Shown piece after piece: positions 48,145-56,415 of a stretch of 64,000 nucleotides of DNA (its first letter is position 1; each line of letters begins with the position of its first letter). A program made the position numbers and the translations under genes. This DNA comes from an uncultured Erysipelotrichaceae bacterium (lineage in GTDB: Bacteria; Bacillota_I; Bacilli_A; RFN20; CAG-826): NCBI GenBank assembly GCA_902787955.1, contig CADAIJ010000007.1, positions 1 through 64,000 of the forward strand. The letters run 5' to 3'. The notes beneath the pieces are model-generated. The model ran no database searches, was not told the origin of the DNA, and was given only the letters and a program-made list of their open reading frames with translations.

Positions 48145-48167
48145 AGTAATTTCCTCCTAAATTGGCA

Positions 48168-48656
48168 TTAATTTTTGCTATCCGCAACAGCTTTGACAGT
48201 GCAAGCAAAACTGCGGATAGGTGCTTGCAAGCACGATAAGAACATGGAAATCAATCCCTCGCGTCCTGGAATATTTGCTAATTCTTTGACACCGTTAGCG
48301 TCAACAACTTTTCCTTCGACTAAACCGGCTTTGATAACGAGTTCTTTGTTCTTCTTAGCGAATTTTGTAAGAACTTTTGGAGCAGCGGTAACGTCTTTAG
48401 AGAAGATGTAAGCATTAGAACCACATAAGTATTGATCGAGTTCTTGATGACCTAATGAATCATTGGCTTTTTGAACTAATGTATTCTTGTAGACACCAAA
48501 TGTAGATTCAGTACCCTTGAGTGATTTTCTAAGTTCGGAAATCTTAGCGACAGATAAACCGCGATATTCAACGATAATAACAGCGTTAGATTCATTGAAC
48601 TTTTCGGTTAAGCCGTTAATGATTTCAGCTTTGGACTTACGAATTTCTGGATTCAT
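48168..48656 (-). CDS. rplJ: Ribosomal protein L10
   Basis: This 162-residue stalk base protein starts MNPEIRKSKAEIINGLTEKF and has IVEYRGLSVAKISELRKSLK. Its expression is probably autoregulated through the L10 leader upstream. AAGGAGG precedes the ATG. Confidence 0.99.
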   Translation of the reverse strand: MNPEIRKSKAEIINGLTEKFNESNAVIIVEYRGLSVAKISELRKSLKGTESTFGVYKNTLVQKANDSLGHQELDQYLCGSNAYIFSKDVTAAPKVLTKFAKKNKELVIKAGLVEGKVVDANGVKELANIPGREGLISMFLSCLQAPIRSFACTVKAVADSKN

Positions 48657-48659
48657 TGT

Positions 48660-48778
48660 TCTACCTCCTTTTTAAAATGTGTTTGAGAGGCTCCAATATA
48701 CTTGGTAGTAATACACCTGGGCAACATTATTAAGTCCCGTGACCGTTGCTGTCTTCGGTATATTGTGCTCTTTCGAAT
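48660..48778 (-). promoter_or_regulatory. L10 leader (ribosomal protein autoregulatory RNA)
   Basis: The minus strand between rplA and rplJ contains ACCGAAGACAGCAACGG, the conserved core of the Firmicutes L10 leader, followed by CACGGGACTTAATAATG and further pairing segments. Known leaders of this type bind the L10-L12 complex and reduce rplJL expression. Confidence 0.85.
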
Positions 48779-48781
48779 TAA

Positions 48782-49465
48782 TTATCCCTCGATGTTGATC
48801 TTGAGAGATGGACCCATTGTAGTGTGTACAACGGCGCTTTTAATGTAAGTACCTTTAACTGCGGCTGGTCTCACTTTAATGAGAGTTGTGAGAAGAGCTT
48901 TTAAGTTATCAACAAGGTCTTCAGCCTTAAAGCTGGCTCTACCGATGGTGAGGTGCATGTTAGCATCCTTATCTAAACGGTATTCAACTTTACCTAATTT
49001 GATTTCTTTGATAGCTTTAGCGATATCTGGAGCAACGGTACCGGTCTTTGGGTTTGGCATTAAGCCTTTTGGACCAAGGATACGACCCATTTTACCAAGT
49101 TCACCCATCATATCTGGGGTCGCAACGATAACATCGAAATCGAACCAGTTTTCAACTTTGATTTTTTCAAGTAATTCCTTACCTCCGGCAAAATCAGCAC
49201 CGGCAGCTTTCGCTTCTTCAACTTTAGAAGTGATAGCACAGATTCTTTTTGTCTTGCCATTTCCGTGTGGGAGAATGAGAGTTCCTCTAATTTGTTGATC
49301 AGCTTTGGTTGTATCAACATTGAAACGGAATGAGACATCGACTGTGGCATCAAATTTGACAGTTGATGTTTTCTTTACGAGTTCACAGGCTTCTTCGAGG
49401 CCATAAACTTTATTGCGATCGACGAGTTCGAGAGCCTTAGCGTACTTTTTAGATAATTTCTTCAT
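48782..49465 (-). CDS. rplA: Ribosomal protein L1
   Basis: This 227-residue protein of the L1 stalk has FNVDTTKADQQIRGTLILPH and the GRILGPKGLMPNPKTGTV loop. It has no Shine-Dalgarno of its own and starts six bases after the rplK stop, so translation is coupled to rplK. This fits L1 control of both genes through the rplK leader. Confidence 0.99.
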   Translation of the reverse strand: MKKLSKKYAKALELVDRNKVYGLEEACELVKKTSTVKFDATVDVSFRFNVDTTKADQQIRGTLILPHGNGKTKRICAITSKVEEAKAAGADFAGGKELLEKIKVENWFDFDVIVATPDMMGELGKMGRILGPKGLMPNPKTGTVAPDIAKAIKEIKLGKVEYRLDKDANMHLTIGRASFKAEDLVDNLKALLTTLIKVRPAAVKGTYIKSAVVHTTMGPSLKINIEG

Positions 49466-49470
49466 AACTA

Positions 49471-49884
49471 CTATTCGTCAATCGTGATACCCATATTGCG
49501 GGCAGATCCTTCAACAATCTTCATAGCTTGTTCAATGGAGTCGCAATTGAGGTCTGGTAATTTGTATTCAGCGATTTCTTTGAGTTGAGCTTTACTGATG
49601 TGGCCAACTTTTGTGGTCTTAGGATTGGATGAACCTTTCTTAATACCAGCAGCCTTTAAGAGTAAGCCTGCAACTGGAGAAGTCTTGATTACAAAATCGT
49701 GTGATTTGTCTTCATATGCTGTGATGATAACAGGAACGATTTCACCTTTACGGTCAGCTGTCTTAGCGTTGAAGTCTGTGCAGAACTTTGGCATGACAAC
49801 ACCGGCAGAGGCGAGTTTTGGACCTGGTTTAGCTTCGCCACCAGGGAGTTCCATCTTCACAACTTTGACGATTCTTTTACTCAC
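49471..49884 (-). CDS. rplK: Ribosomal protein L11 (GTG start)
   Basis: This 137-residue protein of the GTPase centre has ELPGGEAKPGPKLASAGV (full-length family GGxAxPxPPxGPALG-type loop, here shortened) and KVGHISKAQLKEIAEYK. The start codon is GTG at 49884 with GGAGG nine bases away. An ATG at 49891 opens a four-codon frame (ATG TCA CGT GAG TAA) that overlaps the real start in another frame. Confidence 0.97.
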   Translation of the reverse strand: MSKRIVKVVKMELPGGEAKPGPKLASAGVVMPKFCTDFNAKTADRKGEIVPVIITAYEDKSHDFVIKTSPVAGLLLKAAGIKKGSSNPKTTKVGHISKAQLKEIAEYKLPDLNCDSIEQAMKIVEGSARNMGITIDE

Positions 49885-49925
49885 GTGACATTTCCTCCTT
49901 TTTTGATAATTGATTTGTCCGTGTC

Positions 49926-49955
49926 GTGGTCATAGGAGAAATCAACTCCTTCCAC
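49926..49955 (-). promoter_or_regulatory. Probable L1-binding site in the rplK leader
   Basis: The minus strand reads GTGG-AA-GGAG ... CTCC-TATGA-CCAC: two short helices separated by an asymmetric loop containing ATGA, the shape of the L1 mRNA site in other bacteria. It lies about 40 bases before the rplK start. Confidence 0.5.
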
Positions 49956-50009
49956 TTACGAATATACGTGTGCGTCGCACCCTCTCATAGTGAACAACAC
50001 GCAACGAAG

Positions 50010-50038
50010 ATTTTATATTAATATACGTATGTAGGCAA
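50010..50038 (-). promoter_or_regulatory. Promoter of rplK-rplA
   Basis: The minus strand shows TTGCCT (50038-50033), a 17-base spacer and TAAAAT (50015-50010). The spacer includes the alternating ACATACGTATAT stretch. Confidence 0.6.
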
Positions 50039-50077
50039 GCACTTTTTTAAGAACTTAGTTTTGAGAGTGAAGAAAAA

Positions 50078-50096
50078 ATGTTTACAGAGTAAACAT
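50078..50096. terminator. Bidirectional terminator between nusG and rplK
   Basis: A perfect eight-base inverted repeat ATGTTTAC-AGA-GTAAACAT is flanked by T tracts on both strands. Confidence 0.7.
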
Positions 50097-50280
50097 TTTT
50101 AGATTTTGATAAATATTTTAAATTTTTTACGAAATTCGCGAAAATTTAATTGATGATTTCAATCAAAATTTGATACATAATTTGAGTGAATTTTCATTGA
50201 ATTTTGGTGCAAAAATCGATGATATTTTTGACCTATTTTTCCTATATATTTTATAAAGAATAATGAGTTATTTTTCCATT
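50097..50280. other. Extremely AT-rich interval without genes
   Basis: About 180 bases of very AT-rich DNA contain overlapping ATTTGAT, AATTTGAG and GAATTTT repeats. No frame of useful length, no DnaA-box-like TTATCCACA and no RNA family is seen. Confidence 0.5.
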
Positions 50281-50304
50281 AAAAAAGCCCACAATTAAGT
50301 GAGC
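50281..50304 (-). terminator. Terminator of nusG
   Basis: The minus strand has GCTCAC-TTAATT-GTGGGC followed by TTTTTT, 20 bases after the nusG stop. Confidence 0.8.
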
Positions 50305-50324
50305 AATTTTAAGTGAATTTTAAC

Positions 50325-50885
50325 TTAGATTTTCTCGATTTCAGAGAACTCAAGATCGATTGGAGTAACCTTACCGAAGAAGACAATTTCAACACGGCAT
50401 TCGCCAGTTTCTTTATTAATAGAAACAATCTTACCTTCAGCACCTTCAAGGTGGCCACTGATGACTTTAACAGAATCGCCAACATTGTATTCGGCAATCA
50501 TGGAAGCATCGATCATGCCCATACGTTTTAAAACTGGTTCCATTTCTTCTCTTGATAATGGTGTAGGTTTTTGACCACCACCAGCAGAACCGGCGATACC
50601 AGTAACTCCTGGAGTGTTACGAACAATATACCAAGTTTCGTTATCCATAATCATTTCAATGAAAATGTAACCTGGATATAAGTTTTTCATTTTGGTCTTA
50701 CCAGTTGGGAGACCATCTTTTAAAACTGGGACTTCTTGTTCAGCGACTAAAACTTGGAAAATACGATCATCTAAACGCATAGTTTGAATACGTTTTTTCA
50801 AGTTAGAAGCAACTTTGTTTTCGTGTTGAGAATAAGTGGTAACAATGTACCAGTGTTTTTCTGCTAATTGTGATTGTGATGGCAT
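50325..50885 (-). CDS. nusG: Transcription termination/antitermination factor NusG
   Basis: This 186-residue NusG has an NGN domain (WYIVTTYSQHENKVASNLKK, LYPGYIFIEM, WYIVRNTPGVTGI) and a C-terminal KOW domain (VGDSVKVISGHLEGAEGKI). The start at 50885 has GGAGG and overlaps the secE stop (TAATG); an ATG five codons earlier is less likely because it covers the ribosome site. Confidence 0.98.
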   Translation of the reverse strand: MPSQSQLAEKHWYIVTTYSQHENKVASNLKKRIQTMRLDDRIFQVLVAEQEVPVLKDGLPTGKTKMKNLYPGYIFIEMIMDNETWYIVRNTPGVTGIAGSAGGGQKPTPLSREEMEPVLKRMGMIDASMIAEYNVGDSVKVISGHLEGAEGKIVSINKETGECRVEIVFFGKVTPIDLEFSEIEKI

Positions 50886-51139
50886 TAGAACATCCTCCAT
50901 AAACTAATTGCAGCAGAAACGTCACCACCACCGGATGAGTTTCCACCGAAACCTTTAAATAATTCTTTAAGTTGTCCGATTAATGTACCTGCGGCTAAGT
51001 CTTCTAAGGAGAGGACTAGAGCACAGAAGATACAGATGACAAGAGCAGCAATTAAAGCTGGAACGAATTGTTCACGCTTTGGCCAGCGAACTCTTTTACC
51101 TTCGCGGACTACTTCCTGGGCATATTTTTTTGGGGTCAT
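50885..51139 (-). CDS. secE: Preprotein translocase subunit SecE
   Basis: This 84-residue single-span SecE has an amphipathic helix (EVVREGKRVRWPKREQF), the conserved WPK, and one transmembrane helix. It carries a Gly/Ser-rich C-terminal extension (FGGNSSGGGDVSAA) not usual for the roughly 60-residue form. GGAGG lies before the ATG. It is placed, as expected, between rpmG and nusG. Confidence 0.95.
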   Translation of the reverse strand: MTPKKYAQEVVREGKRVRWPKREQFVPALIAALVICIFCALVLSLEDLAAGTLIGQLKELFKGFGGNSSGGGDVSAAISLWRMF

Positions 51140-51152
51140 ATTGATCCTCCTT

Positions 51153-51302
51153 TTATTTGCTTTCCTTGTGCAATGTCATTTTATTGCATTTTGGGCAAAA
51201 TTTCTTTAATTCAAGACGAGTAGTAATACCTTCATTTTTGGCTGTCGTGGTATAGTTCCTAGACAGACATTCGGTGCAGATTAAAATAACTTTTCTTCTC
51301 AC
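51153..51302 (-). CDS. rpmG: Ribosomal protein L33 (GTG start)
   Basis: This 49-residue zinc-binding L33 reads [20 protein letters not shown] at the start, with C9/C12 and a second pair in [15 protein letters not shown]. It starts with GTG at 51302 and ends 13 bases before secE. It is short but certain from sequence and from the conserved rpmG-secE-nusG order. Confidence 0.96.
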   Translation of the reverse strand: MRRKVILICTECLSRNYTTTAKNEGITTRLELKKFCPKCNKMTLHKESK

Positions 51303-51442
51303 GTTAGGTTATCCTACTTTCAATTCTTGCTTTACAATAATACAACTTACTTTTTTCATATGTCAACAAATAGTTAAAACATATTTGTCACTTTAAAATG
51401 AAAAGCGGACTTCTTTACTAGAAACTTTTTAAACAAATTTCA

Positions 51443-51477
51443 TATAGGAAGTCCACTCTTTGGGAAAAATATTCCCA
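51443..51477 (+). repeat. Palindromic terminator repeat, copy F (inverted)
   Basis: On the plus strand it reads TATAGGAAGTCCACTCTTTG then GGAAAAATATTCCC, so this copy is opposite in orientation to copies A to E. The arm GAAGTCC pairs with GGACTTC near 51407 to make a terminator on the minus strand downstream of the Mrp gene. Confidence 0.7.
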
Positions 51478-51490
51478 TTTAAGCGACTAT

Positions 51491-52294
51491 TTAAAGTTTT
51501 TCGATAACTTTATCGAGTAACGATTCAGAATAATCTTCAATACGACCTTCATCCACTAAAGAAGCAAGATTAGGATCGATTGGGATTTCAGCTAAAATAG
51601 GAAGGCCTGAAGTGTTCTCTTTTTTAGACTTAAAAATCTCTATTCTTTCGTTACAATTTGGACACTTAACGTATGCCATATTTTTAACTAAACCAACAAT
51701 TGGAATATACATCATTCTAGCCATATTAATTGATTTAGCTACGACCATAGAAACTAAATCTTGTGGAGATGTCACCACCACTATTTCATCAATTGGAAGA
51801 GATTGGAAAACTGTTAAAGGTACATCGCCTGTTCCAGGTGGCATATCAATAAGTAAGTAATCCATTTCACCATAATTAACATCGGTGAACATTTGTTGAA
51901 CAAAGCCACTGACAATTGGGCCCCTCCAAACGATAGGATCTTCATTATTTTCAAGTAAAAGATTTACTGACATAACTTTGATGCCTAACTTAGTTTCAAC
52001 TGAATATAAGCCGTTATCATCTTGCATAGCAAAAGCATTACTTAAACCAAATGCTTGCGGAATACTTGGACCGGTAACATCAGCGTCCATAATTGCCACT
52101 TTATTTCCTTTTTTTGCTAATTCACTAGCAAGTAAAGATGTTACTAAAGATTTACCAACGCCACCCTTGCCGGAAATAACAGCGACAACTTTTTTAAATG
52201 ATGTGCCAACGTGTGGTTCGACTTTTTTAATTTCATTTCTTTCTCCGCAGCCTTCGACGCCACAGGAAGAACAATCATGATTGCAATCTGCCAT
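51491..52294 (-). CDS. Mrp/Nbp35 family iron-sulfur carrier ATPase
   Basis: This 267-residue P-loop ATPase of the Mrp/ApbC/Nbp35 family is involved in carrying or assembling iron-sulfur clusters. It has the deviant Walker A SGKGGVGKS (41-49), DADVTGPSIPQAFGL and the C-terminal cluster-binding CPNC. An N-terminal cysteine group (Cys4, Cys8, Cys11, Cys16) resembles the Nbp35-type cluster. The ribosome site AGAGGG is part of a terminator-like hairpin directly before the start. Iron-sulfur clients in the window include nifJ and PreA/PreT. Confidence 0.93.
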   Translation of the reverse strand: MADCNHDCSSCGVEGCGERNEIKKVEPHVGTSFKKVVAVISGKGGVGKSLVTSLLASELAKKGNKVAIMDADVTGPSIPQAFGLSNAFAMQDDNGLYSVETKLGIKVMSVNLLLENNEDPIVWRGPIVSGFVQQMFTDVNYGEMDYLLIDMPPGTGDVPLTVFQSLPIDEIVVVTSPQDLVSMVVAKSINMARMMYIPIVGLVKNMAYVKCPNCNERIEIFKSKKENTSGLPILAEIPIDPNLASLVDEGRIEDYSESLLDKVIEKL

Positions 52295-52296
52295 AT

Positions 52297-52332
52297 AAAA
52301 ACCCTCTAAATTATTATTAATAATAAAGAGGG
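52297..52332 (-). terminator. Terminator-like hairpin overlapping the mrp ribosome site
   Basis: The minus strand has CCCTCT ... AGAGGG (52332-52327 / 52307-52302) with a self-complementary AT-rich interior, followed by TTTTT. The right arm AGAGGG is the only Shine-Dalgarno for mrp, whose ATG lies seven bases later. Confidence 0.65.
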
Positions 52333-52350
52333 AAAAATCAAATCTAATAA

Positions 52351-52986
52351 TTATTTATTTTTAAGTGAATTACGATATTTTTTCAAATCACCTAATATGG
52401 TATTAGGTCCATCGTCTTTCATAATCCTTCTCATCGTAGAAGAACAATATTTGAATTTACTATTTATTTCTTTTCGATTATAGCCACGCATCATTAATGA
52501 AATATAATTTCGCTGAATCTTATTTTTGGCGTTCTCTTTCTTTGTTAGATGAGGACGTTTTTTGAAAACAATATCAAGGATTTCGTTTTCCTCTACATAT
52601 TTAGTTGGATCGTTTTCAAAAGAGTCGCTACACGCAACAATGTCATGAGCGTCAGACCCTGTCTCACTTGTGATTGCATCTAGGCTTAGGATTTGTCTTT
52701 GATAATCCATTTGCTCTATAAGATCAGTATTAACAGATCTAATCAATACTCTCATAAGAAGAGAATCGAAATTGCCTTTTTTGTTATCAAATAGGCTTAA
52801 TGATTTTAAAACTGCGTTGTGATAATTAAGTAAATAGTCTTCCGCTTCAACAAGAGAATTACCGAAACTTGAGATAAGCTTTCTAATTCTTGCAAGCGTG
52901 CTTTTCAGGAATATGCCTTCTAAAATGGCAATTGATTTTTTGCAGCCTTTTTTGGCTTTCATAATTAACTGTAACGAAACTTCCAT
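52351..52986 (-). CDS. Divergent SigH-like RNA polymerase sigma factor
   Basis: This 211-residue protein occupies the sigH place of Firmicutes (cysS-rlmB-sigH-rpmG-secE-nusG). The sequence supports this only moderately. Region-2-like helices end in IRSVNTDLIEQMDYQRQ, and the linker LSLDAITSETGSDAHDIV ... ENDPTKYVEENE closely follows the SigH pattern SLDxP...D...DVI...DPEE....E. A C-terminal helix-turn-helix (MMRGYNRKEINSKFKYCSST) stands for region 4. In Bacillus SigH controls competence and early sporulation. AAAGGGGT precedes the ATG. A distant sigma factor is the likely call; its targets are unknown. Confidence 0.75.
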   Translation of the reverse strand: MEVSLQLIMKAKKGCKKSIAILEGIFLKSTLARIRKLISSFGNSLVEAEDYLLNYHNAVLKSLSLFDNKKGNFDSLLMRVLIRSVNTDLIEQMDYQRQILSLDAITSETGSDAHDIVACSDSFENDPTKYVEENEILDIVFKKRPHLTKKENAKNKIQRNYISLMMRGYNRKEINSKFKYCSSTMRRIMKDDGPNTILGDLKKYRNSLKNK

Positions 52987-53039
52987 AATAAACCCCTTTG
53001 TTGGAAAGTTTTATGGACGTATGAGTGCTAAAATTCGAA

Positions 53040-53756
53040 TTAATTTTTTGATTTAATCATTGCTAGGATAATACCAGTAGCAACAGAGACATTCAAAGAA
53101 TTGACATGTCCAAACATTGGAATTTTAATGATAAAATCGGAGTTTTCTAAAACGAGTCTAGAAATACCGAATCCCTCTGATCCCATAACAACAACGGTTT
53201 TGTTATCGTATGAAATCTTGCTATAGTCAACATCACCACTGCCATCAGCAGCGTATACCCAATATCCTATTTCTTTTAATTTTTCTAAAGCTCTAGTGAT
53301 ACTGGAAACTCTGACAATCTTAACGTGGTCAATAGCGCCTGTTGAAACCTTTCTAACTATTGGAGTGACATCAACTTGACCATGCTCCTTAATGATTATC
53401 ATATCGACATCAAAAGCGTCTGCGCTTCTAATAATAGCACCGAGGTTATGTGGATCCTCAACCCCGTCGAGTACTAATATCAAGGATTTATCTTTACTCT
53501 TAATCTGATTAATTGCTTCATTCAATGATAAGTAACTATATTCTTTGATAAGAGCTACAACACCTTGATGTTTCGATGTATGAACTAATTTGTCAAGCTT
53601 CTCAACTGGGACAAACTCGATCTTTCTTACCTTATTCTTTTTCGCTAAATCGATAAAGCGTTGGTCCGAAAAGTCTTTCTTGAGATAAAGTTCAAGAACG
53701 TTGTCCTCGTTTAATGAAGAGAGGATTGGATTACGTCCATACATATATTTTCCCAT
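53040..53756 (-). CDS. rlmB: 23S rRNA 2'-O-methyltransferase RlmB (SpoU/TrmH family)
   Basis: This 238-residue SPOUT methyltransferase has the substrate-binding N-domain (GRNPILSSL ... VHTSKHQGVVALI) and three motifs: DPHNLGAIIRSADAF, VMGSEGFGISR and NSLNVSVATGI, which form the knotted SAM site. RlmB methylates G2251 of 23S rRNA in E. coli. It lies 32 bases after cysS in the usual order, without the mrnC gene often found between them. Confidence 0.95.
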   Translation of the reverse strand: MGKYMYGRNPILSSLNEDNVLELYLKKDFSDQRFIDLAKKNKVRKIEFVPVEKLDKLVHTSKHQGVVALIKEYSYLSLNEAINQIKSKDKSLILVLDGVEDPHNLGAIIRSADAFDVDMIIIKEHGQVDVTPIVRKVSTGAIDHVKIVRVSSITRALEKLKEIGYWVYAADGSGDVDYSKISYDNKTVVVMGSEGFGISRLVLENSDFIIKIPMFGHVNSLNVSVATGIILAMIKSKN

Positions 53757-53788
53757 AAAAATTTTTTTGCGATTCCTAAATAGTTATT

Positions 53789-55123
53789 TTAAATTATGTT
53801 TTTTTCGATAAGTTGAGCGCGAATCTTATCAGATTCATCGAACTGTTTATTGCGTTTAAATTCTAAATATTTGTTGTAGAGTTCGATATCATGTTCACTT
53901 AAATGTGGGTATTTTATATCCAAACCAAAGATCTCAATCATGGTTTTTATGGCTCCAAAATCCCTTTCAAGTGCGCTTATATCTAATGGATTCTTTCTTA
54001 AATCCATGTTTGCAGCTTTGATTGCTCCGAATAATTCTGTTAATGCGTTAGCGGTATTAAAGTCATCCGCTAAGAAGGATAAGAAGTTAGTAATATCAAC
54101 ATCTTTCTTATCTAATGAACCGTCATTAACTTGTAAAGCAACAGCAAGTTGAGAATAAGTTTTAGATATCTTTAATAATTCATTTTGAGTAGAACTTATT
54201 GTTTCTTCAGTAAATTGCACAGGCGCACGATAATGCGTAGTAAGAATTAAGAATCTCATCGCATTAGCACCATATTTAGCAATAGCGTCTTTAGCTAAAA
54301 CAACATTGCCTAATGATTTAGACATCTTCTCATCACCAAAATTAACAAAGCCATTATGCATCCAAATATTAGCGAGTTTATTATGATCATGAGCTTTAGC
54401 CTGCGCTATTTCGTTTTCATGATGTGGGAACTTAAGATCAAATCCACCGCCATGAATATCAATCTTTTCGTTTCCAAAGATAGAATCAATCATGACACAG
54501 CATTCGGTGTGCCAGCCTGGACGACCTTTACCCCATGGTGAATCCCATTGAATACCGACATCAGTCTTTTTCCATAAAGCAAAATCAAGTGGAGATTCTT
54601 TCTTTGAATTTTCTTCAATACGGGCCCCTACTACTAAGTCATCAATATTGACATTAGCGAGTTCGCCATAATGAGGAACACTATTAACTCTAAAGAAAAC
54701 ATCACCATCAACGTTATAAGCTGAACCATTTTTAACGAGGTCATCAATATAGGAAATAATTTGTTCCATATATTCAGTTACACGTGGGTTCTTATAGGCT
54801 TTTTGGATATTTAATGATGATAAAACATTACGATAAGCTTCGATATATTTTGTGGTGATATCACTTTCAGTGACACCTTCTTTTATCGCACGATTAATGA
54901 TTTTGTCATCAACATCTGTAAAGTTAGAAACGAATTTAACTTTGTAACCAAGGTAAGTTAAAAAACGAGAAAATGTATCAAAAACAATTGGAGGTCTTAT
55001 ATTACCTACATGTGCGTCCCCATATACAGTAGGACCACAACAATAGATAGATACTTCACCTTCTCTAATTGGTTTTAATACTTCTACTTGGTTCGTTAAA
55101 GAATTAAATATTTTGACATCCAT
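53789..55123 (-). CDS. cysS: Cysteinyl-tRNA synthetase
   Basis: This 444-residue class I synthetase has the signature VYGDAHVGNIRP (HIGH form), zinc ligands (CGPTVY, TECC, the HHENE segment), GGGFDLKFPHHENEIAQAKA and KMSKS (EKMSKSLGN). The length is usual. It starts five bases after the glycosyltransferase stop, with a weak AAGAAG ribosome site, so it is probably coupled. Confidence 0.98.
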   Translation of the reverse strand: MDVKIFNSLTNQVEVLKPIREGEVSIYCCGPTVYGDAHVGNIRPPIVFDTFSRFLTYLGYKVKFVSNFTDVDDKIINRAIKEGVTESDITTKYIEAYRNVLSSLNIQKAYKNPRVTEYMEQIISYIDDLVKNGSAYNVDGDVFFRVNSVPHYGELANVNIDDLVVGARIEENSKKESPLDFALWKKTDVGIQWDSPWGKGRPGWHTECCVMIDSIFGNEKIDIHGGGFDLKFPHHENEIAQAKAHDHNKLANIWMHNGFVNFGDEKMSKSLGNVVLAKDAIAKYGANAMRFLILTTHYRAPVQFTEETISSTQNELLKISKTYSQLAVALQVNDGSLDKKDVDITNFLSFLADDFNTANALTELFGAIKAANMDLRKNPLDISALERDFGAIKTMIEIFGLDIKYPHLSEHDIELYNKYLEFKRNKQFDESDKIRAQLIEKNII

Positions 55124-55128
55124 AATGT

Positions 55129-56097
55129 TTATTCTTCTTTTCTAGGTTCATAAATCTTATCGATTAAGAAAACCGGACGATGTTGTGCTTCTTTAAATGT
55201 CTTCGCTAAATATTCAGACATAATGGTTAAGGTGACAAATATCGCTGAACCAAAGATTCCAATAATATTTGCTATTAACCAAATCATTAATTCAAATTCT
55301 CCAAGTGGCCTAACGTTACACCAGAAGAGAATATCAAATACTAACATTGTAATAAGGCTTAAGAATGTTAATCCACCGAAGAAAATGGTTGGGATTAATG
55401 AGAAACGAAGTGGCACTACTGTTGTGGAAGTAATTGAATCACTCGCTAACTCAAACATATTTTTATAGTTATAGTGAGTTTCACCAAATTCACGCGGTGG
55501 ACGGACAAATTCAACTTCAGTGGTTTTAAAACCGACAAATGGAACTTCAACACGGAAGACTCTTGTTACTTCTCCTAACGCTAAAACTTCATCTAAAGCA
55601 CGACGAGAAATAAGTCTAAAATGGCCAACATCTTCAGGGATTTTAACCTTCTTAGATAATTTAGAAATAAATTTATAAAACATAGAGGCAGTTTTCTTTT
55701 TAAGGAAAGTATCTGTATCTCTTGCTCTTCTTTTTGCGTTTACAACTTCATAACCTTCTTCAAATTTTTCAAGTAAAGAAACGATTACTTCTGGTGGATC
55801 TTGTAAATCAGCATCCATTGGAATAATTGCATCACCTTTAGCACTACTAAGACCAGCACAGACTGCTGATTCATGACCAAAGTTACGAGTGAGATTAACC
55901 ACTCTTATTTCATTATGTTTCTTTTGATTTTCAAGTAAGATTTCAAGAGTTCTATCTTTAGAACCATCGTTAACTGAGACGACTTCAAAATTATATTTAT
56001 TTTTTAATGGATTAAGAACTTCAAATAGCTTTTCAAAATAGTGATCCGCCATTGGTTCTTCATTATAAAATGGAACAACAATAGAGATAAGTTTCAT
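55129..56097 (-). CDS. Membrane-bound family 2 glycosyltransferase (DPM1/GtrB-like)
   Basis: This 322-residue protein has a GT-A domain (SIVVPFYNEE, VSVNDGSKDRT, PMDADLQDPPEV) and two C-terminal transmembrane helices, the plan of polyprenyl-phosphate glucose or mannose synthases. It would load a sugar on a lipid carrier for surface polymer or glycolipid building. AAGGAGG precedes the ATG. It heads the transcript with cysS and rlmB. Confidence 0.92.
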   Translation of the reverse strand: MKLISIVVPFYNEEPMADHYFEKLFEVLNPLKNKYNFEVVSVNDGSKDRTLEILLENQKKHNEIRVVNLTRNFGHESAVCAGLSSAKGDAIIPMDADLQDPPEVIVSLLEKFEEGYEVVNAKRRARDTDTFLKKKTASMFYKFISKLSKKVKIPEDVGHFRLISRRALDEVLALGEVTRVFRVEVPFVGFKTTEVEFVRPPREFGETHYNYKNMFELASDSITSTTVVPLRFSLIPTIFFGGLTFLSLITMLVFDILFWCNVRPLGEFELMIWLIANIIGIFGSAIFVTLTIMSEYLAKTFKEAQHRPVFLIDKIYEPRKEE

Positions 56098-56192
56098 AAC
56101 CTTATGCCTCCTTGATAGTAAATTATTATAACATGCGCGTTATAAATTAATGAAGAAATTACTTTATAAAGAATTTCTAAAGCAAAAATTCG

Positions 56193-56213
56193 ATAGGTAG
56201 TCCATTCTTTTGA
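56193..56213 (+). repeat. Palindromic terminator repeat, copy H (remnant)
   Basis: ATAGGTAGTCCATTCTTTTG keeps the flank and first arm of the family in plus orientation. The second arm is lost. It lies upstream of the glycosyltransferase gene. Confidence 0.5.
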
Positions 56214-56285
56214 AACAATATGAAGAAGTAGATATTATGTATCAAAACAAAACAAACAAGAAAAATTCCCAAATTTTTGGATTTC

Positions 56286-56351
56286 TATCCCTATATTTAT
56301 AATCTCTTCATTTAAGTAGAATATATTATATTTTTAATAAATATAGGGATA
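56286..56351. repeat. 15-base perfect inverted repeat
   Basis: TATCCCTATATTTAT (56286-56300) and ATAAATATAGGGATA (56337-56351) are exact complements around a 36-base AT-rich loop. It lies just upstream of the plus-strand gene. The rest of 56098-56415 shows nothing else besides repeat H. Confidence 0.7.
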
Positions 56352-56415
56352 AATTTTTGGTCAAAAAATAGTGCTTGATTTACCTAATTTTTTCGTACTA
56401 AGATATAGCCACAAT

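Noticed and set aside
50097..50280. Replication origin
   Set aside because: The region is AT-rich but has no DnaA-box-like clusters, no dnaA/dnaN neighbour, and genes on both sides point the same way.
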